Shown in pieces: positions 1-12,500 of a stretch of DNA of 64,000 bases; position 1 is the stretch's first letter; every line of letters starts with the position of its first letter. The DNA lies in contig JAIVFJ010000053.1 in NCBI GenBank assembly GCA_025765615.1, positions 122,501 through 186,500 on the forward strand, read 5' to 3'. The translations under genes were made by a program, and so were the position numbers. The DNA is from Zopfochytrium polystomum. Its lineage: Eukaryota; Chytridiomycota; Chytridiomycetes; Chytridiales; Chytridiaceae. The notes below the pieces were generated by a model. The model searched no databases. It saw only the letters and a list, made by a program, of their open reading frames with translations, and was not told where the DNA came from.

Positions 1-180
1 GAGACAGAGAGAGAGAGCGAGAGAGTGAGAGCGAGAGAGAGTGACAGCGAGAGAGAAGAGCAAAATGAATAATGCACGTCGATCCCCAACTTGAGTAAGG
101 TGCCTGTCGTGGCCGCCTCGCTGTCTGTCCCTTTCTTTGCTTCTTGCAATGGAGTTCCGCCTTTATACTTCCTTCTTCTC

Positions 181-184
181 TTCG

Positions 185-272
<88 letters not shown>

Positions 273-333
273 ATCTCTCTCTCTCTCTCTGTCTCTCTCT
301 CTGTCTCTGTCTCTGTCTCGCTCGCTTTCAAAC
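181..333. repeat. (CT)n microsatellite
   Basis: Nearly pure CT dinucleotide tract with a few CG and GT interruptions. It opens Ser/Leu-rich frames on the plus strand that are repeat translations, not proteins. It lies upstream of the first plausible coding sequence and may be 5' leader or promoter DNA of that gene. Confidence 0.95.
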
Positions 334-559
334 AGAGAAGGTGCAGCGCGCCTGCGGGCAAGCAAGAAAGCGAGCAGAAGTAAGAGACTTCTGCACATCG
401 GAGTTTGAAAGGACTGGATTCTTTCTCTTCCAGCTTTTCCCTTTCTTTTTGGCCGACTTCCAGGGTTTCGCGTTACCACCGTACTCATCGCGCTCTCATC
501 GTCGATCTTCATCATCGGCGGTGGCGGCAGCAGCAAGCAGCAGCAGCATCAACAACGCC

Positions 560-3159
560 ATGAACCACATCACCAGCAACAACAACAACAACAACAACAG
601 GAGGAGCAGCAACCCCACGCCCACAACCGCCACTTCGCGGCCGTCGTCGTCGTCGCCGTTCCTCACCACCGTCGGCACCGCCACGCTGGAGAGCGCCGAG
701 CTCGCATTCCCATTCCCGCCGCCCCCTCCTCCTGGAGCAGCAGCAGCAGCAAGCAGGAGCAGTTCCGGCGACCGTTGCCGCCGCCGCAACCGCCGATCTC
801 CAGCGCGGTGCTGTAGGAGGCCGCGGCACCTTCGTCAACACCACCACCACCACCGCTGGCAACAGCAACCACCACTACTACAACAGTCGCTTGGCAAACA
901 TCGCTCCCCCCGTATCATCCTCCGCATCTCGCTCATCTTTTGCCCCCGCGCGGGTCGGAGGCGACAAACCAGCCAATCGAACACCATCACCTGTTCCCCC
1001 ATGGCCCCGACGCTGCCCACCACTTGCACGGCGGCGGAGGAGGAACAAGAGGAGGAGGACGTGAAGAAGAAGAAGGAGGGCGCGATCCCCACCACCACCA
1101 CCACGCAGCACATCGTAGTCTCCACCAGTACGACGCGCCCGCTCAAAGCGCCTTCCGGTCGTCATCACTTCTCCACCCATCCATCGTCCCTCCCCTTCCC
1201 CAATCCTCCCTCCACTTGCACCCCAACCCGCACCACCACCACCACCACCACCATCAACAACAACCGCACTACCACGATCACCACCACCACACCCATTCCC
1301 GCCTTTCGGGCAACGACGACGACGACGGCGATCGAAACTACCCCGCGCCGATCCACCAGCACCACAACCAACACCACAACCACCACAACCACCACCACCG
1401 CGGTCGCGAAAAGCTGCCCTTCTCGTACTTTTACGAGCGCCGCCCGCCGTCGCCGTCGCGCCCGCGCTCGCCCGTGCCACCGCACATTTACCCGCTGCAC
1501 GCAGAGTTTGCGCCGCCTCCGCCACCGCTGCCGCCGGCGGCGGCGGCCGCAGTCGGCGTCGGAGACGCACAACAGAAGCAGCAGCAGCCTCCAGACCCCA
1601 AGCCGACGACGGAACCCGCGCCGCAAGCGGCGGTAACCGCTGGACCGCCAAAAAACGGCGCCGCGGCAGCGCAAGCGACAGCCGCGGCCGCCATCGCGGA
1701 CGGTGGCCGCAGGGGCGGCGCAGGCGCAGGCAACGGCGCAGAAACACGCTGCGCCACGGGCGTCGCCGCCACCTTCGCCTAACCCGCCGCAGCGCCGCCA
1801 CCGCGGGCCGTCGTCGGCAGCGGAGCAGCAGCCTCTCGCCGAACCCGCCGCCGCTGCGGCCGTGCAGGCGGGAGACGAGCCTGGCCGCCACGGCGGCCGC
1901 CGCAAGCCGCTGTCGGAGCGACAACCTGAGCAGCAGCAGCAGCAGCGGCAGCAGCCTGCGGCCCCCCCCGCGGCGACACCAGCACCGGCAGACGCAGCAC
2001 CCGCCCGTGTTTGCGGTGCGGCGGCTCGGGTCGATGGTCAAGAGTCCGCCGAGGACCGCGGCGCCGTCGGCGGGTAGTGTCGGTGTCACGGGGAGCCGGG
2101 AGGGGAGTGGCGGAGCGCGGAGCGGGCGAAACCCGATGGGATTGTCGGGGAACGGGAGGGACAGTGGAGCTTTGGCCAGCACGGCTACCGGGGATGGGCA
2201 AGCTTTCGCCGCCGAGGTGAGAGACCACGGGGGCAGCAGCGGCGGCGCCAGCGACGGAGGTGGTTGAAAAGGGCGTCGAGACGGAGAGAGGCGCGGCTTC
2301 GGTCCCGGCGAGACGACGGCAGCAGGAGAGCAACGCCCCGACTGCCAGCCGTCACCGCGAACACAAGCAGCAACGGGCAAACGTGGATGCAAAGCAAGGC
2401 GGATCAGGAGCGAGGGCAGTGGGTGCAGACGTGGTGGAGGCGCGGGCTCGGAGTGCCGAGACCGCCGCCGCCGCGTCGGCGGCGTACACGTCGCCTCCGC
2501 GTCCGCAGACGCTGTCCTCGCACCGCTCCCCCGCCGCCGCGTCCGCCGCCGCGCGTAACCGGGCGCGCCAAGCGCCACCACCACCACCGTCGTCGTCGTC
2601 GTCGTCTGGGTCGCCAGACGCGGCAGCGCAGCAGCAGCACCAGCAGCAGCAGCAGCTGTTTGAGAGCAAACGGCGCGAGTTTCTGGCGCTGGCACGGATG
2701 GCGCGCGCGCAGTACGGCCCTGCACCGGGGAGCAGCAGCGTCGTTGCCGCTGACATTGCGGCGGCGGCGGAGCGGGCGGCGCGGTCGCGTTCGCGGTCGC
2801 GGACGCCGTCGCCCGCGCGTGGTGGTGGTGGTGGTGGTGGTGGTGGTAGCAGTTGGAGAAGGTCGACGAGCGTTTCGCCGGACCGCCGTACCGCCGCCGC
2901 CGGCGCGTCGGAAGAGGGCCGGAGGAGGAGCCGGAGCACTGGGCAGCGGAAGGAGCCGTCGTCGACCGCAGCGGCGGCGGCGGCGGCCGAGAATGACGCC
3001 GCCGGGTCGTCGTCGTCGCCGCCGTGGCGACGGGAGGCGACGTACGTCTCGCCGCTGGTTGTAGACGTGAAGCGCGCGTTCCCGCCGCTGCAGCCCGAGG
3101 CGAACGCGCGGCGGAAGCGGTTCCGGGCGGAGCTGGAGCGGGCGTGGGCGCAGCTGTAG
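560..3159 (+). CDS. low-complexity Q/H/P/A/S-rich protein, frame interrupted
   Basis: I do not recognise this gene. Protein-like text runs on the plus strand from an ATG at 560 (MNHITSNNNNNNN) to a TAG at 3157-3159, but no single frame is open throughout. The best segments are frame 2 (560-770), frame 3 (771 to about 1010), frame 1 (to about 1690), frame 2 (to about 2000), frame 3 (to about 2260) and frame 1 (2260-3159). The text has Asn, His, Gln, Pro and Ala runs, an RS-like stretch near 2790-2820 and a more ordinary C-terminus (VVDVKRAFPPLQ, KRFRAELERAWAQL). It resembles a disordered nuclear or transcription-related protein. Every switch moves the frame by +1. Indels in simple repeats, unseen introns, or assembly errors are all possible. 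A 615-codon minus-strand ORF here is a GC-rich shadow. Confidence 0.4.
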
Positions 3160-3327
3160 TGGTTAGGAGGGGGGTGGTTGGGAGTGGTAGGACTGGTATT
3201 TGGGGTCGAGTTTTTTGGATTTTTCTTCTTTCGGTGCCTGGCGGCGATGTGGGGTTGCTTGTTTTGCGGAAATGGGAAGGACGCTGGGCAGCAAAATAGA
3301 ACGTTTAACGCGTTCTATATCCTGTTG

Positions 3328-3455
<128 letters not shown>

Positions 3456-3469
3456 GCTCTGGCTTCACA

Positions 3470-3841
3470 CTCGCACCGATCTTTTTTGGGGGGGCTCCCA
3501 GCGTCTAAATTATACAAGATCTCTCTCTCTTTGGTAATGGTACTGCTGCTGCTGTACATGTTGCAGAAAGACGCGCCGCGCGTTCGCCTTTCACAACAAA
3601 CAGCAACAAACAACAACGAACAACATGAAGTCACACAGTTGGAATCGAACGGCAATTATATTTAGCGGGTGATGGTGAAACTCTTTCTCTCTGAAAAAAA
3701 AAGAAGAAAAAAAAGACTGATGGCGACTGTGACTGCGACCACCCCCACTACTCCGTCCAACAGGCAGGGGCGGCGGCGGCGGCGGCCGCCTTTTGCCGTC
3801 GTCGTCCTCCCGCGAACAAGAAGCATCGACGGCGGTTTCGG

Positions 3842-3881
<40 letters not shown>

Positions 3882-4300
3882 CAGGGGCAGCAGCAGGGGC
3901 GGCCCCGCCGCCGGAACGTAATCCCAGACTGTGGGTACCCCTCGGTCAGCAGCCTTGTCAAAGTCCTGAGCTGGGGGACATCCTTGTCCGAAAAATCTTA
4001 CACATGGCGTTCGAATTCATCCCCACACCCAACCCAACCACCGACACAGGGTCCCGGTTCGCGCCACACACCCGCGTCTTTTCGTGTCTCGACTCGCAGC
4101 ACATTGCTCGTACGTAGGCGAGCGAGCTGGGGGAGAGAAAGAGAGCAGGAGAGAGAGAGAGAGAGAGCGAAAGAGAGAGAGAGAGCGAGAGAGAGAGCGA
4201 GAGTGAGAGAGAGCGTGGGTGCTCACACGCACAACACTCACACTCGAACTACTTGTCCATGCAGAACTGACAACCCTCGTGACAAGTGAACCCGACGTCG
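3470..4300. other. spacer with (CAG)n and (GA)n tracts, no supported gene
   Basis: A CAG repeat (3841-3876) gives a polyglutamine run on the plus strand and poly-Cys on the minus strand. A GA tract (about 4134-4215) gives Arg-Glu dipeptides. The 206-codon plus ORF across them has no ordered region I can recognise, so I do not call it a gene. Confidence 0.6.
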
Positions 4301-4306
4301 ACGAGG

Positions 4307-6584
4307 ATGACGACAGCCGAGACGGAAGTAGCGACCTTCCCCTCGCTCATAGTCCTGGAGAACGCGCAAGAGCTGTTTCTGCCGAATCCAACGCGCCTGG
4401 CATTCAGTAAGGAGCTTGGGAAATAAACACGCTGCTGTCCCAACTCGTTCCCTTTGCGCGGCACGGGAAGCAATTTGTTATTGGAACACCAGTCTGACCC
4501 TAAGAACGTGTCTTTCCTCGTGCGCATTTATCTACGCGATAAAACAAAAAAGAATGGCTGCTTCTTTCACAGAGGCTACTCGACATATTTCAGGGCAAAG
4601 AAAGGTTGTGGAAGCCTTTCGCATTCATCGGTACGGACTTGTCCCAATCTGCCGACTCTCCTCGTTTGTTGTCTGCCCAAACTATTTTTCACTAATTCCA
4701 CTTTCCCTCACACCCCCTTCCACCTCCCTCCCTTTCCCGTGCAAAACCACAGCGCTGTGCCACGACATTGACCTCATCGACCCCACCGTAACGCGATGCG
4801 CCGACTTTTTCGACCTGAACCGAAGAATCACGGTAGAGAAGGGCGAGCTTGCGCTGTGGATCGCGGACGCACTGCCACCCTGGGCTCCGCCGGAAATGCG
4901 GGAGTTTTATGCCTCGTCACGCTCCTATTCAGATAGCCAAGGCGGCGAGGAGGCGAAGGCGCACGCCGTGAAAGCCGAACTTGACAGCTTGCTTTCGACC
5001 GGTAACCGCGCCCGCGTCGGTGACTGGAACGCTCGAAAAGTGAGCAAATGCATATTTACATCATTCTCTTCCAACCATCTCCTTTTCCGTTTGTCTCGAA
5101 CAGCCAAAACAAATCTCCTTCGACTCTCTCTTTGGCCTCGACGGCCTCAAGAGAAAAGCCAAAATCGCCGTCGTCGACGTATGGAGGCACGTCAACCAGC
5201 TTTCGGAGGACGGCGACGACGGCGAAGGCCGCGCCGCCGCTGCCGCGACCGCATCAGGCCTAGTTCCCCCGAAAGGCGTGCTCGTCTGCGGACCGCCCGG
5301 CGTCGGGAAAACGTCGTTTGCGCTGGCGCTCGCGAACGAGATGGAAGGCGAGGTTTTGTTCGTCTCGGTAGGGGCCTGTTTAAGACAGTAGCTTTTTTTT
5401 TTTCTTGTTGGCGGATAAAAACCGTGCCTCTTTTACATTTTCGTAAATACCAGGGTTCCGAGATGCGCTCCAAAGTTATAGGAGACTCGGAGCGGAGACT
5501 GGCGTCACTCTTCCAGACGGCCCGTGCGAACGCACCCTGCATCGTCGTCATCGATCAGGTGTGTGTGCGTGTTTGGCTGCTATGACGCTTTTTTTTCCTC
5601 CTTCACTTTCTTCAATGTTCACTTTCTTCCAGCGGTACTCTAACTGGCCGTTCCGCGATCTGTTTCCCTCTATCCCTCCCCGCGGAAACCAAAGCTCGAG
5701 TCCTTGGTACCCACCCGAACTGAGTCAGACCTCTCCAGCAATCGTCTCGTTACATCGTTTCTAGTCGGTACTGATTGTGGGGGGATACCGTATACATATA
5801 TCCCTTCGATGGCTGTGTAACGCGACTTGTTCATGAACCTCCCAAACACCTCGCCTTACAAAGAACTCGACGGCATCCGCAGCTTTTCGTCGTCGCCTAT
5901 CCTCGTCATTGGAGGTATGCCGACGCGCTTTTGGACAGTCTCGATTGTATGAGTCGTCTAATGCTTGATAACTTAGTCACCGCACACCGCTCGTCCATAG
6001 ATCCGGCGGTGCTCCGCCCCGGCCGGATGGACGAGGTCATTGACATTCCTCTGCCCGACGCATCGGTGAGTGAAATCTAACCGCCTCTGATGGGAGGGGG
6101 AAGGGTGATAGGATGGTGGAGGAGAGGGTGGGCTTCGCTGTTATTTCGTCCTCCGATTGGTCCAACCATTTCTGATAATGGCTGTTTTGTTTTGCAGGCT
6201 CGCTTGGCTCTCCTCGAAGGATTTCTTTCTGCGGCGCCGCACTGTGCGAGCAGAGACGAGCTGGCAAGGATAGCGGAGGCAATCGACGGAGCGACCGGTT
6301 TGTTGCTTGGCCGTGTTTCCCCCGGGACCCCAAAAAAAAAAGACCTGATTGAAAAATTAAATGCACGCTAACCATTTAACCCGTGCTCGGCCGCAGGTGC
6401 GACAATCGAAAACGGTTGCCGCGAAGCTGCGCTTGCGGCGCTAAGGGCGGATATATCTGCCACCACGGTGGGTTTCTTGCAACCCGGCTGCAAAATCGAC
6501 CTAACAAAAGTCTATTTTTGCGCTACCCAGATTGAGAGTCATTTTCTTTTTGGGGCGTTTGGCTTGGCTTCACTTCCAATGTGA
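4307..6584 (+). CDS. AAA-type ATPase (CDC48/SPATA5-like), multi-exon
   Basis: Predicted AAA+ ATPase that would couple ATP hydrolysis to protein remodelling; the substrate is unknown. The well-supported exons are 4753-5039, 5104-5367, 5454-5558, 5695-5767, 5864-5914, 5977-6065, 6198-6297, 6397-6467 and 6531-6584, whose phases all agree. They give the entry motif SFDSLFGLDGLK, Walker A GPPGVGKTS, the region GSEMRSKVIGDSE, Walker B CIVVIDQ, then NRLVTSFL, a sensor-1 region (ILVIG), SSIDPAVLRPGRMD with the family's GR, and a C-terminal helical lid ending in SLPM and TGA. Walker B ends in Gln where active AAA proteins have Glu. The N-terminal exons (ATG proposed at 4307, MTTAETEVATFPSL) are uncertain because I could not phase the introns between 4407 and 4752. 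Only one ATPase module is seen, so it is shorter than two-ring CDC48 proteins. Confidence 0.75.
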
Positions 6585-6589
6585 GCCAG

Positions 6590-8505
6590 TAAGGGGATAA
6601 AACTAGTGTTGGGAGCCACTGGTTATGGAGAATGAAAGTGACTTTAATAAGAAAAATTTTGCAGAAGAAAACGTAGGCACTGCACTGTGCTGATGTGAGG
6701 TTTGTGGAAGCCTCGTGGTCGAGCCAGCTGTCAATAAACAATATGGTTTCCCAACTCTCTGCCACACACAGGCTTTTGCCCAAAAAAAAACTTTAGGCGC
6801 AATCTTCCCATTCTTTCAACAGTCCCAGTCTTGCTTGATTCGTGTGAGCAAAGTGCCAGGCAACCGAATTTTTTAAATTTTTTTTGGTGGTTCTCTCAAG
6901 GTCTTCGTTGTTCGGAGCTGTACCCTAACCCTGCTATTCCCAGCAACTGAGCTTGAAAAAAAAAAAATCTTGAATACAACAGTCCACTCACCTCAGAGAA
7001 GAACGAGCACGCTTCCGCCCGGGAACGGGCACGCTAGGCGCGACACCCACAGCGTCCTGGTCCACCCCAACTGGCGTGTTAAAATAGAAATTAATATTAA
7101 CGTCAGAATTGAGTTAGTACGTACCCTAGCACTTTTCCGTCCGTACTATGCCGTTTTCGCACCAGCTTGGAAAAAGTATGTCTTCTGCAAACTTTTGCGA
7201 ACCTTTTTTCTGCACAGGGGTTTGCAAAGTTTGATTGACGCACAGCAAAGCCAAGGAAAGAGACCTCGCTTAAAAGCTGCCTTTTCAAGCTTGCGATCCA
7301 CCGCCGTACGCGCGTCGAACGAAATCTTTAGGAGCGCATTGCAGAATAGCGTCTCCAGGGAGCCTGCGGACTGTGTCCTAATCTGATCGATATAATAGCC
7401 GCTGCAACGTGCGGACAAGAGTTGGAGAGCTGCAGCCGGCAGACAATTGCTGTGCAGCAGAAGAATGGAAAGCTCCCCTTGGGTAAAGAAAGAGTCGCTC
7501 CTTTGGACCGGCCGCAGATTGCGTCAGTGGCGTAGCGGGTAAGGCCACCAATCTTACTCTTGGGTCCGCGTCAAAAAAAGTGGTGGTGCTTGCATTTTCG
7601 TGATTCGTGTGTCCGGTTTCGTGGTGGTGACAAAATGGACTAATGGAAACCATTTCATGAGCGACCAGTGCCACCTCCCGCTCGCTACTCACTCCGTTCA
7701 CTAGTGAAGGACGTTCGGGTGATTCTGCGTGTATCTGAGTTGGAGTCTTTCCACCCTTGGTCGTGCATCGCCTGCAGTAGCTTGAGGCAGTTGGTCGGGC
7801 GTACCAAGTGTGGTGTAGGGTACGGCAGTTGGCCTGTGTCTGAGGCCAGCCTCACGGAAGCCTCTTTCTCTTTCCTGATTACCAATGCTAACGGAAGAAA
7901 AGGGCACCTCATCTCACAAAGCCAGCCAGCGAGCTGCAAGTCTCCTCTGAGCTTGTCGTGCACCCTTTCTTCAGTGCGCCAATGCGGCTATTACAGTGTC
8001 AACAAGCGGTCTGATGGCGGGCACGGGCCGCGCTGTGCGTGTTCTGGCTGAACGCAGAAAATACAAGACCTGCAGGCGTGCTTCAAGGGCAATGACACCA
8101 TTCACAGTGTTCTGGGAAAATGGGCTTCTTTTGGTGCAAGCGTCTGAACGCAGGCTTGGCAGAAGATTGCGAAAATTGGTCGCCAAAGTTGAAAAGCGTG
8201 CTTCGACTGGAATCGTGGGTGAACGGTACTTTTTGACAGGATACAAAAGAGAGAGATGCGATAGGGAGACATGGAACGACTAAGAGCAACGCCTACTTTC
8301 TGAGATGATTACAGTTTCAGCAGTGCCAAGAGGTCTTCAGTTCCCTTGCATTCGGCCTTTGCAAAGGGACAGTCGGTTACAAACTCAAGCTACTCCCGAA
8401 AGAAAATGCTCAGTGAAGTCTCTTCAAGGCTATGGTACATTTACTAAAAAAAAGGCGGAACAACGGCGGTGCGTTGCTCATTCCCAGGCACAACAATAAT
8501 AAAAG
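6590..8505. other. about 1.9 kb without a recognisable gene
   Basis: Short ORFs exist on both strands (for example 6970-7386 plus and 7668-8051 plus) but none shows a family motif, good splice structure or composition like the neighbours. A tRNA A-box-like string lies near 7529-7540. The stretch may hold the AAA gene's 3' UTR, old mobile DNA or a diverged gene. Confidence 0.4.
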
Positions 8506-8510
8506 TGAGT

Positions 8511-9195
8511 TTAACTATCAACCTGCTGCTCCAACCAGTCCAAAGAGTCTTTGATGGATTTACTGGCTCACCCGGAGAGAGAGGGAATTGGTTAGCGATT
8601 TCTCCTTCTCGGGTACGGGGACTGGGGACAACCACAAAACATACATTTGCTCAGCAAGGGCAGCTGCCGACGCCATATCATGACAAAGCTCGTCGACGGC
8701 CAGCACGATGCCGAGCACCCGCTCCCGTCCCCGCTCGACCTCCTTTGCGAGGGCGGCGACCGCCTCAGCTTGAACGTCAACGGCGTCCCGCGTCCCCGCG
8801 GCGATCGCCTGCATCCGCGCCTCCAAGCCGCCCATCAGCCGCGCCAGCTCGGCAGCCAGCCGCTGCGCGGAGGCGTCGATGTCGTCTAAGAGTGACGGGG
8901 CGATCGGCACGGAGAAGATCGAGACGGCCGACTTTTTGGCTGGGGTGGCGGTGGTGGTGGAGCCTGACGGCCCCCGCCGGTGGTTGTCGTGGGTGTCGTC
9001 GTCGGCGGCGGCGAGCTGCTCGTCCAGCTCGGACGGGGCGAGGAGGGTGGATGAGTGCAGGGGCGGCGGCGACGAGGGTGGCGAAGTGGCTGCAAAGGAC
9101 GATCTGCGTTGGGCGGACGATCGGTGAGTGCTCGCGCCGGTGCCCGTGGTTGTCAGCGGCGCCGACAAGGTGATGGTCTGCTGGCGGGTGAACAT
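8511..9195 (-). CDS. BORCS6-like subunit of BORC
   Basis: BORC is a lysosome-associated complex that recruits Arl8 and so controls organelle position. Two exons: 9195-8645 and 8562-8511, joined across an 82-bp GT-AG intron at phase 2, giving 200 residues. The N-terminal half is Ser/Thr/Pro/His-rich and disordered. The C-terminal half is a helical segment (SLLDDIDASAQRLAAELARL, then MQAIAAGTRDAVDVQAEAV) ending in EQIKSIKDSLDWLEQQVDS and TAA. A central Asp-rich helix, a 'sum of coiled helices' layout and a final KxIKxxLDxLE match my memory of the BORCS6/lyspersin domain. Other small coiled-coil families cannot be excluded. The second exon rescues the reading frame exactly, which supports the model. 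It lies 387 bp downstream of TPX2 on the same strand. Confidence 0.6.
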
Positions 9196-9582
9196 TTTTG
9201 GGCAGCAGGATGAGAATTATAGTATGAACGTTGACGACCACCTCCACTCACTCCACAGATGCGCTGGCAGCACGTAGCACAGCATCAGCGAGCGCGGTTC
9301 ATCAACTGGCAACAACATGTTGCACACTTGCAGTCAAGTGTGAAAGGGCCAGAGCAAACGAGCGAATTCCATCCCAAGACCGAACTTTGCCAACCTTCCC
9401 CGGCCTTCTTGGACGGAATGCGGCTTTGTTTCTTGTTAGAGCATTCAGTCGGCTTGGCTCAGCAAAAAGAGCCGTTGGAAATATGGAGGTAATATGATAT
9501 TTGTGAACTGTTCGTTAAGAATGAACGCTGATGATGTTTACCAAATCATAAAAATTTGCCATACACCTCTCTCGCCGTTTCC

Positions 9583-12500
9583 TCACTGCATCGCAGATTC
9601 TGCAGCAGGCGCAACGTCAGCACACGCTTCAACCTCATTCTCTCCAGTGGCCTCCTCCTCCTCGACAGGGGGCACCCAGGCGGTGAAACGGTCCGGCGTG
9701 TCTCCGTCGCGGCTCCGCATTTGAGCCTGCTGCTGCTGCGCCTTGAGTCGCTGCTGGATCGCACGCTCGTGGAGAAGCATGGCTTCTTGCTGCATGCGTT
9801 GCATCCGCATTCGCTTTTCCTTGAGCATCGGCGACTCAGGCTCCGTCAGCCTCCGCGTAGAGGGCTGAATCTGAATGGGCGCGTAATGACGGATGGGTTG
9901 GGCTTGGTGAACTTGCTCCTGGCGCAAATTTCGAATTCGCTCCATTTCCATTTCCTTTATCGAGGCGCATTGTTCGTTAAAACGAGGTAAATATCCGTCA
10001 CAGCCCCGTTACCCTCTTCCTGCGCCTTGAAACGAGCCAAAAGCTCCTCTTCCATTGCTTTCTTGGCCTTGAACGAGTCATCAAACTGTTTCCTCTCCGC
10101 ACTGCGAAGGTCGGTGCGCAGAACAACACTCTCACTCAATGTGGGAGGCTTGTCCGACTTGCGCGGGACAAATGGCGCGGCAAATATCGGCATGGGCTGG
10201 GCGACAAACAGCGGTTGCTTGCAAGAATCAGACGGTAAAGCCGGGTGCACGGCGCTTCGAGCCGCAGTGGCGAGGTTGAAAGGCTGAGGGTGCGTTGGAG
10301 GCTTGTATTCGACCTCTGGCAGCGGCTAGTGCAAGCAACATAAATAACTAACCAAGCAAGAACAAGTCTATCCCTTCACTTACATCAATGTAATTCGGAT
10401 CCCTCAAAGGCCGCGCCTGGAACTGCCGTCTCCTGTCCGCCTCCTCGGCTTCTCGCCGGCGCTGCTCTTCCAACTCCTTCAGCTTGCGCTCCCGAATAGT
10501 ATCTCCCGGCAATTTGACCTCCTCAGGCAGAACAATGTGGTGTTCGATTTTCGGTTGAAACGGTACAGGTGGAATGCGGATAGGGTTTGCCTTGATTATG
10601 CGAGGCGGGGATGGCGGACGCGGAGCCGGCGGGGCTGGCTTCCGAATGTAAGGCGATTGGGGTACCGTCAATAATGGTTTTTCCACCACAGGAATGCCGA
10701 CGGGCGCTTCGAGTATCTGAGCGAAACGATTCGTGAGAGGGGGGACGCCTTTAAACTTCCAAGAACCTTTTTATCGAGCGGCTTTGCTTTGAATGGCTGA
10801 ATTTTCGCCAACTCGAGCGCCTCCATCTCTTCGGTTGTCAGAATCTCCCTTTAATCTTATTCAGAACGGCGCCCTTATTTTCTAAACCCAGGATAAACTC
10901 ACGTATGGTGCTTTTTGCGGTGCTTTGTGATTAACCGCGGCGATTTCGGGTGTGTCAGATGAAGTGGTCTGGAGAATCGCGGTGCCTAAGCGACATCAAT
11001 GAGCCTTCACCGAGAAAGTTTGTTCCATCATGAAAGGGTCTTAACTCCACCATTGTTGGCTTGCGCTTGAACCTCTCGGGTGTTTTGGCTTCAAAAGTTT
11101 TCACTCGAACCGCCAGGGGAACGTACGGAGACGCTTTTCCTTCCTCATCAGCAGCCTTTCCACTGTTCACCACGTTGGAGTACTCCCGAATCGTACTATG
11201 AAAGTTGAACGGCTTTGGCACTGTCAAGTGCGAGGATCTTTTGTTCATGATTCGTTTCTGCGGAGAGCATAGAAATCTCAGACATTTTCACCACAATCCG
11301 ACATACCTTCACACCAGGAGACCTCAAGACATGCTTTTCGTAACTTTTGCCCCTCGACAGAAAGCTAAACTCAACGGGAACCGTCAGTGGCCGTGGTCCG
11401 GCCTTCTTTGGCTTTTCCATATTGCTTGGACGCTTCTTCGCCGCTCCGGATCCTTCGCCGTCCGAAAACATCCGGGTCTCAAAAGTCACCACCGGCTTTC
11501 CTTGCGCTCCACTGGAACGGCCGCTACTGCTTCCAGTGCTTTGCGCGGCTCTGACCATGCCTGAATTCCCAGAATTCGAAGCCGCTGAGTCCGTTTCCCC
11601 ATCAGAGGATCTTCGGACCCTCGATTCACGGGGAGTGTCGCCACGTCCAGTTTCGCGATCAGACTCTACGCTCTTGCTTCGCTGCTTAGGTGGTTCCAAC
11701 GGCTTGGAGCTGAGCGACATTGCGCCAAGCATGCCCGCCACATCGGCTTCGTCTATTTTGCCGCGGGCGATTGGCCTTGCTTTTGCGCCGCTGCCGGCCA
11801 AAGCGCCGGCAGGGGCTGTAACTCGACCGGCTTTACCGTTGCTTCCGGCTGAGGAGCGAGATCCCGTGGAATCGGTCCTCTTTTTCTCCTGCTTCACCGC
11901 CGGTTTGCTGCTCGAAAGGGGGGTTTGAGAAATGGGAGTGGTGGAAGATTGGTCGCGTTTGATGGGGGGGGAGCTGAAACTGAAAAGAAAGGTAGGTGGA
12001 CGGTTCACCTCTTTGCACCACTGTACAGATCGGTCAACGAGAAAGCAGTGTCGAATTTCGAGCTCAATAGGGTGCTAGGAGACCCCCCGCGGCGGTCTGG
12101 GCGAATGAGAGCAATATTAGCGCACCTTTTGGGAGTGTATGGGGGGACGGGCAGGCAAGTGCCCTTGCTTTGTTTCATCGACCCCCCTCTGAGAATCAAA
12201 CGTACCAAACCACTCATCGACGCCCTCCCACGGACTGCCCTCGACCGAAAAGTTGTGAAACCGCGGCGCGCTAAACTCGTACTTTGAATCCGTCTCGACC
12301 CCGCCGGCCTCCGCATCCAGAACCGTCGACGCCGTGTGCGAGAAGGGCGCGGGCGTCATGGCTGACGGATCCGTCATGCTGCTGGGGAGTCCCACCATGC
12401 CGCCGATGGGTGCCGGTTCGGCAGCGCCGCTTGGTGGACATGCTTGCTGGGACGAGGCGGCGGGGTCGTCCGGCGAATCGGGGCTTGGATCGGATCCCTG

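Noticed and set aside
91..408. Ser/Leu dipeptide ORFs in the CT tracts (also near 3178-3537)
   Set aside because: Translation of simple dinucleotide repeats.
878..2725. 615-codon minus-strand ORF opposite the low-complexity gene
   Set aside because: Arg/Pro/Ala-rich text typical of the antisense of GC-rich repeats; no motif and the plus strand reads better.
3633..3660. 'ttggaatcgaac' as the 3' end of a tRNA on the minus strand
   Set aside because: Only a T-arm-like string; no anticodon or D arm at the right distance.
7521..7571. tRNA-like or transposon-end-like string (CAGTGGCGTAGCGGGTAAGG)
   Set aside because: It resembles a tRNA A box or a hAT terminus, but no acceptor stem or matching B box folds with it and no inverted partner was found nearby.
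10740..10770. apparent frameshift in TPX2 after PFKAKPLDKK
   Set aside because: Explained by a 50-bp GT-AG intron (10766-10717) that joins directly to ILEAP, the expected TPX2 text.
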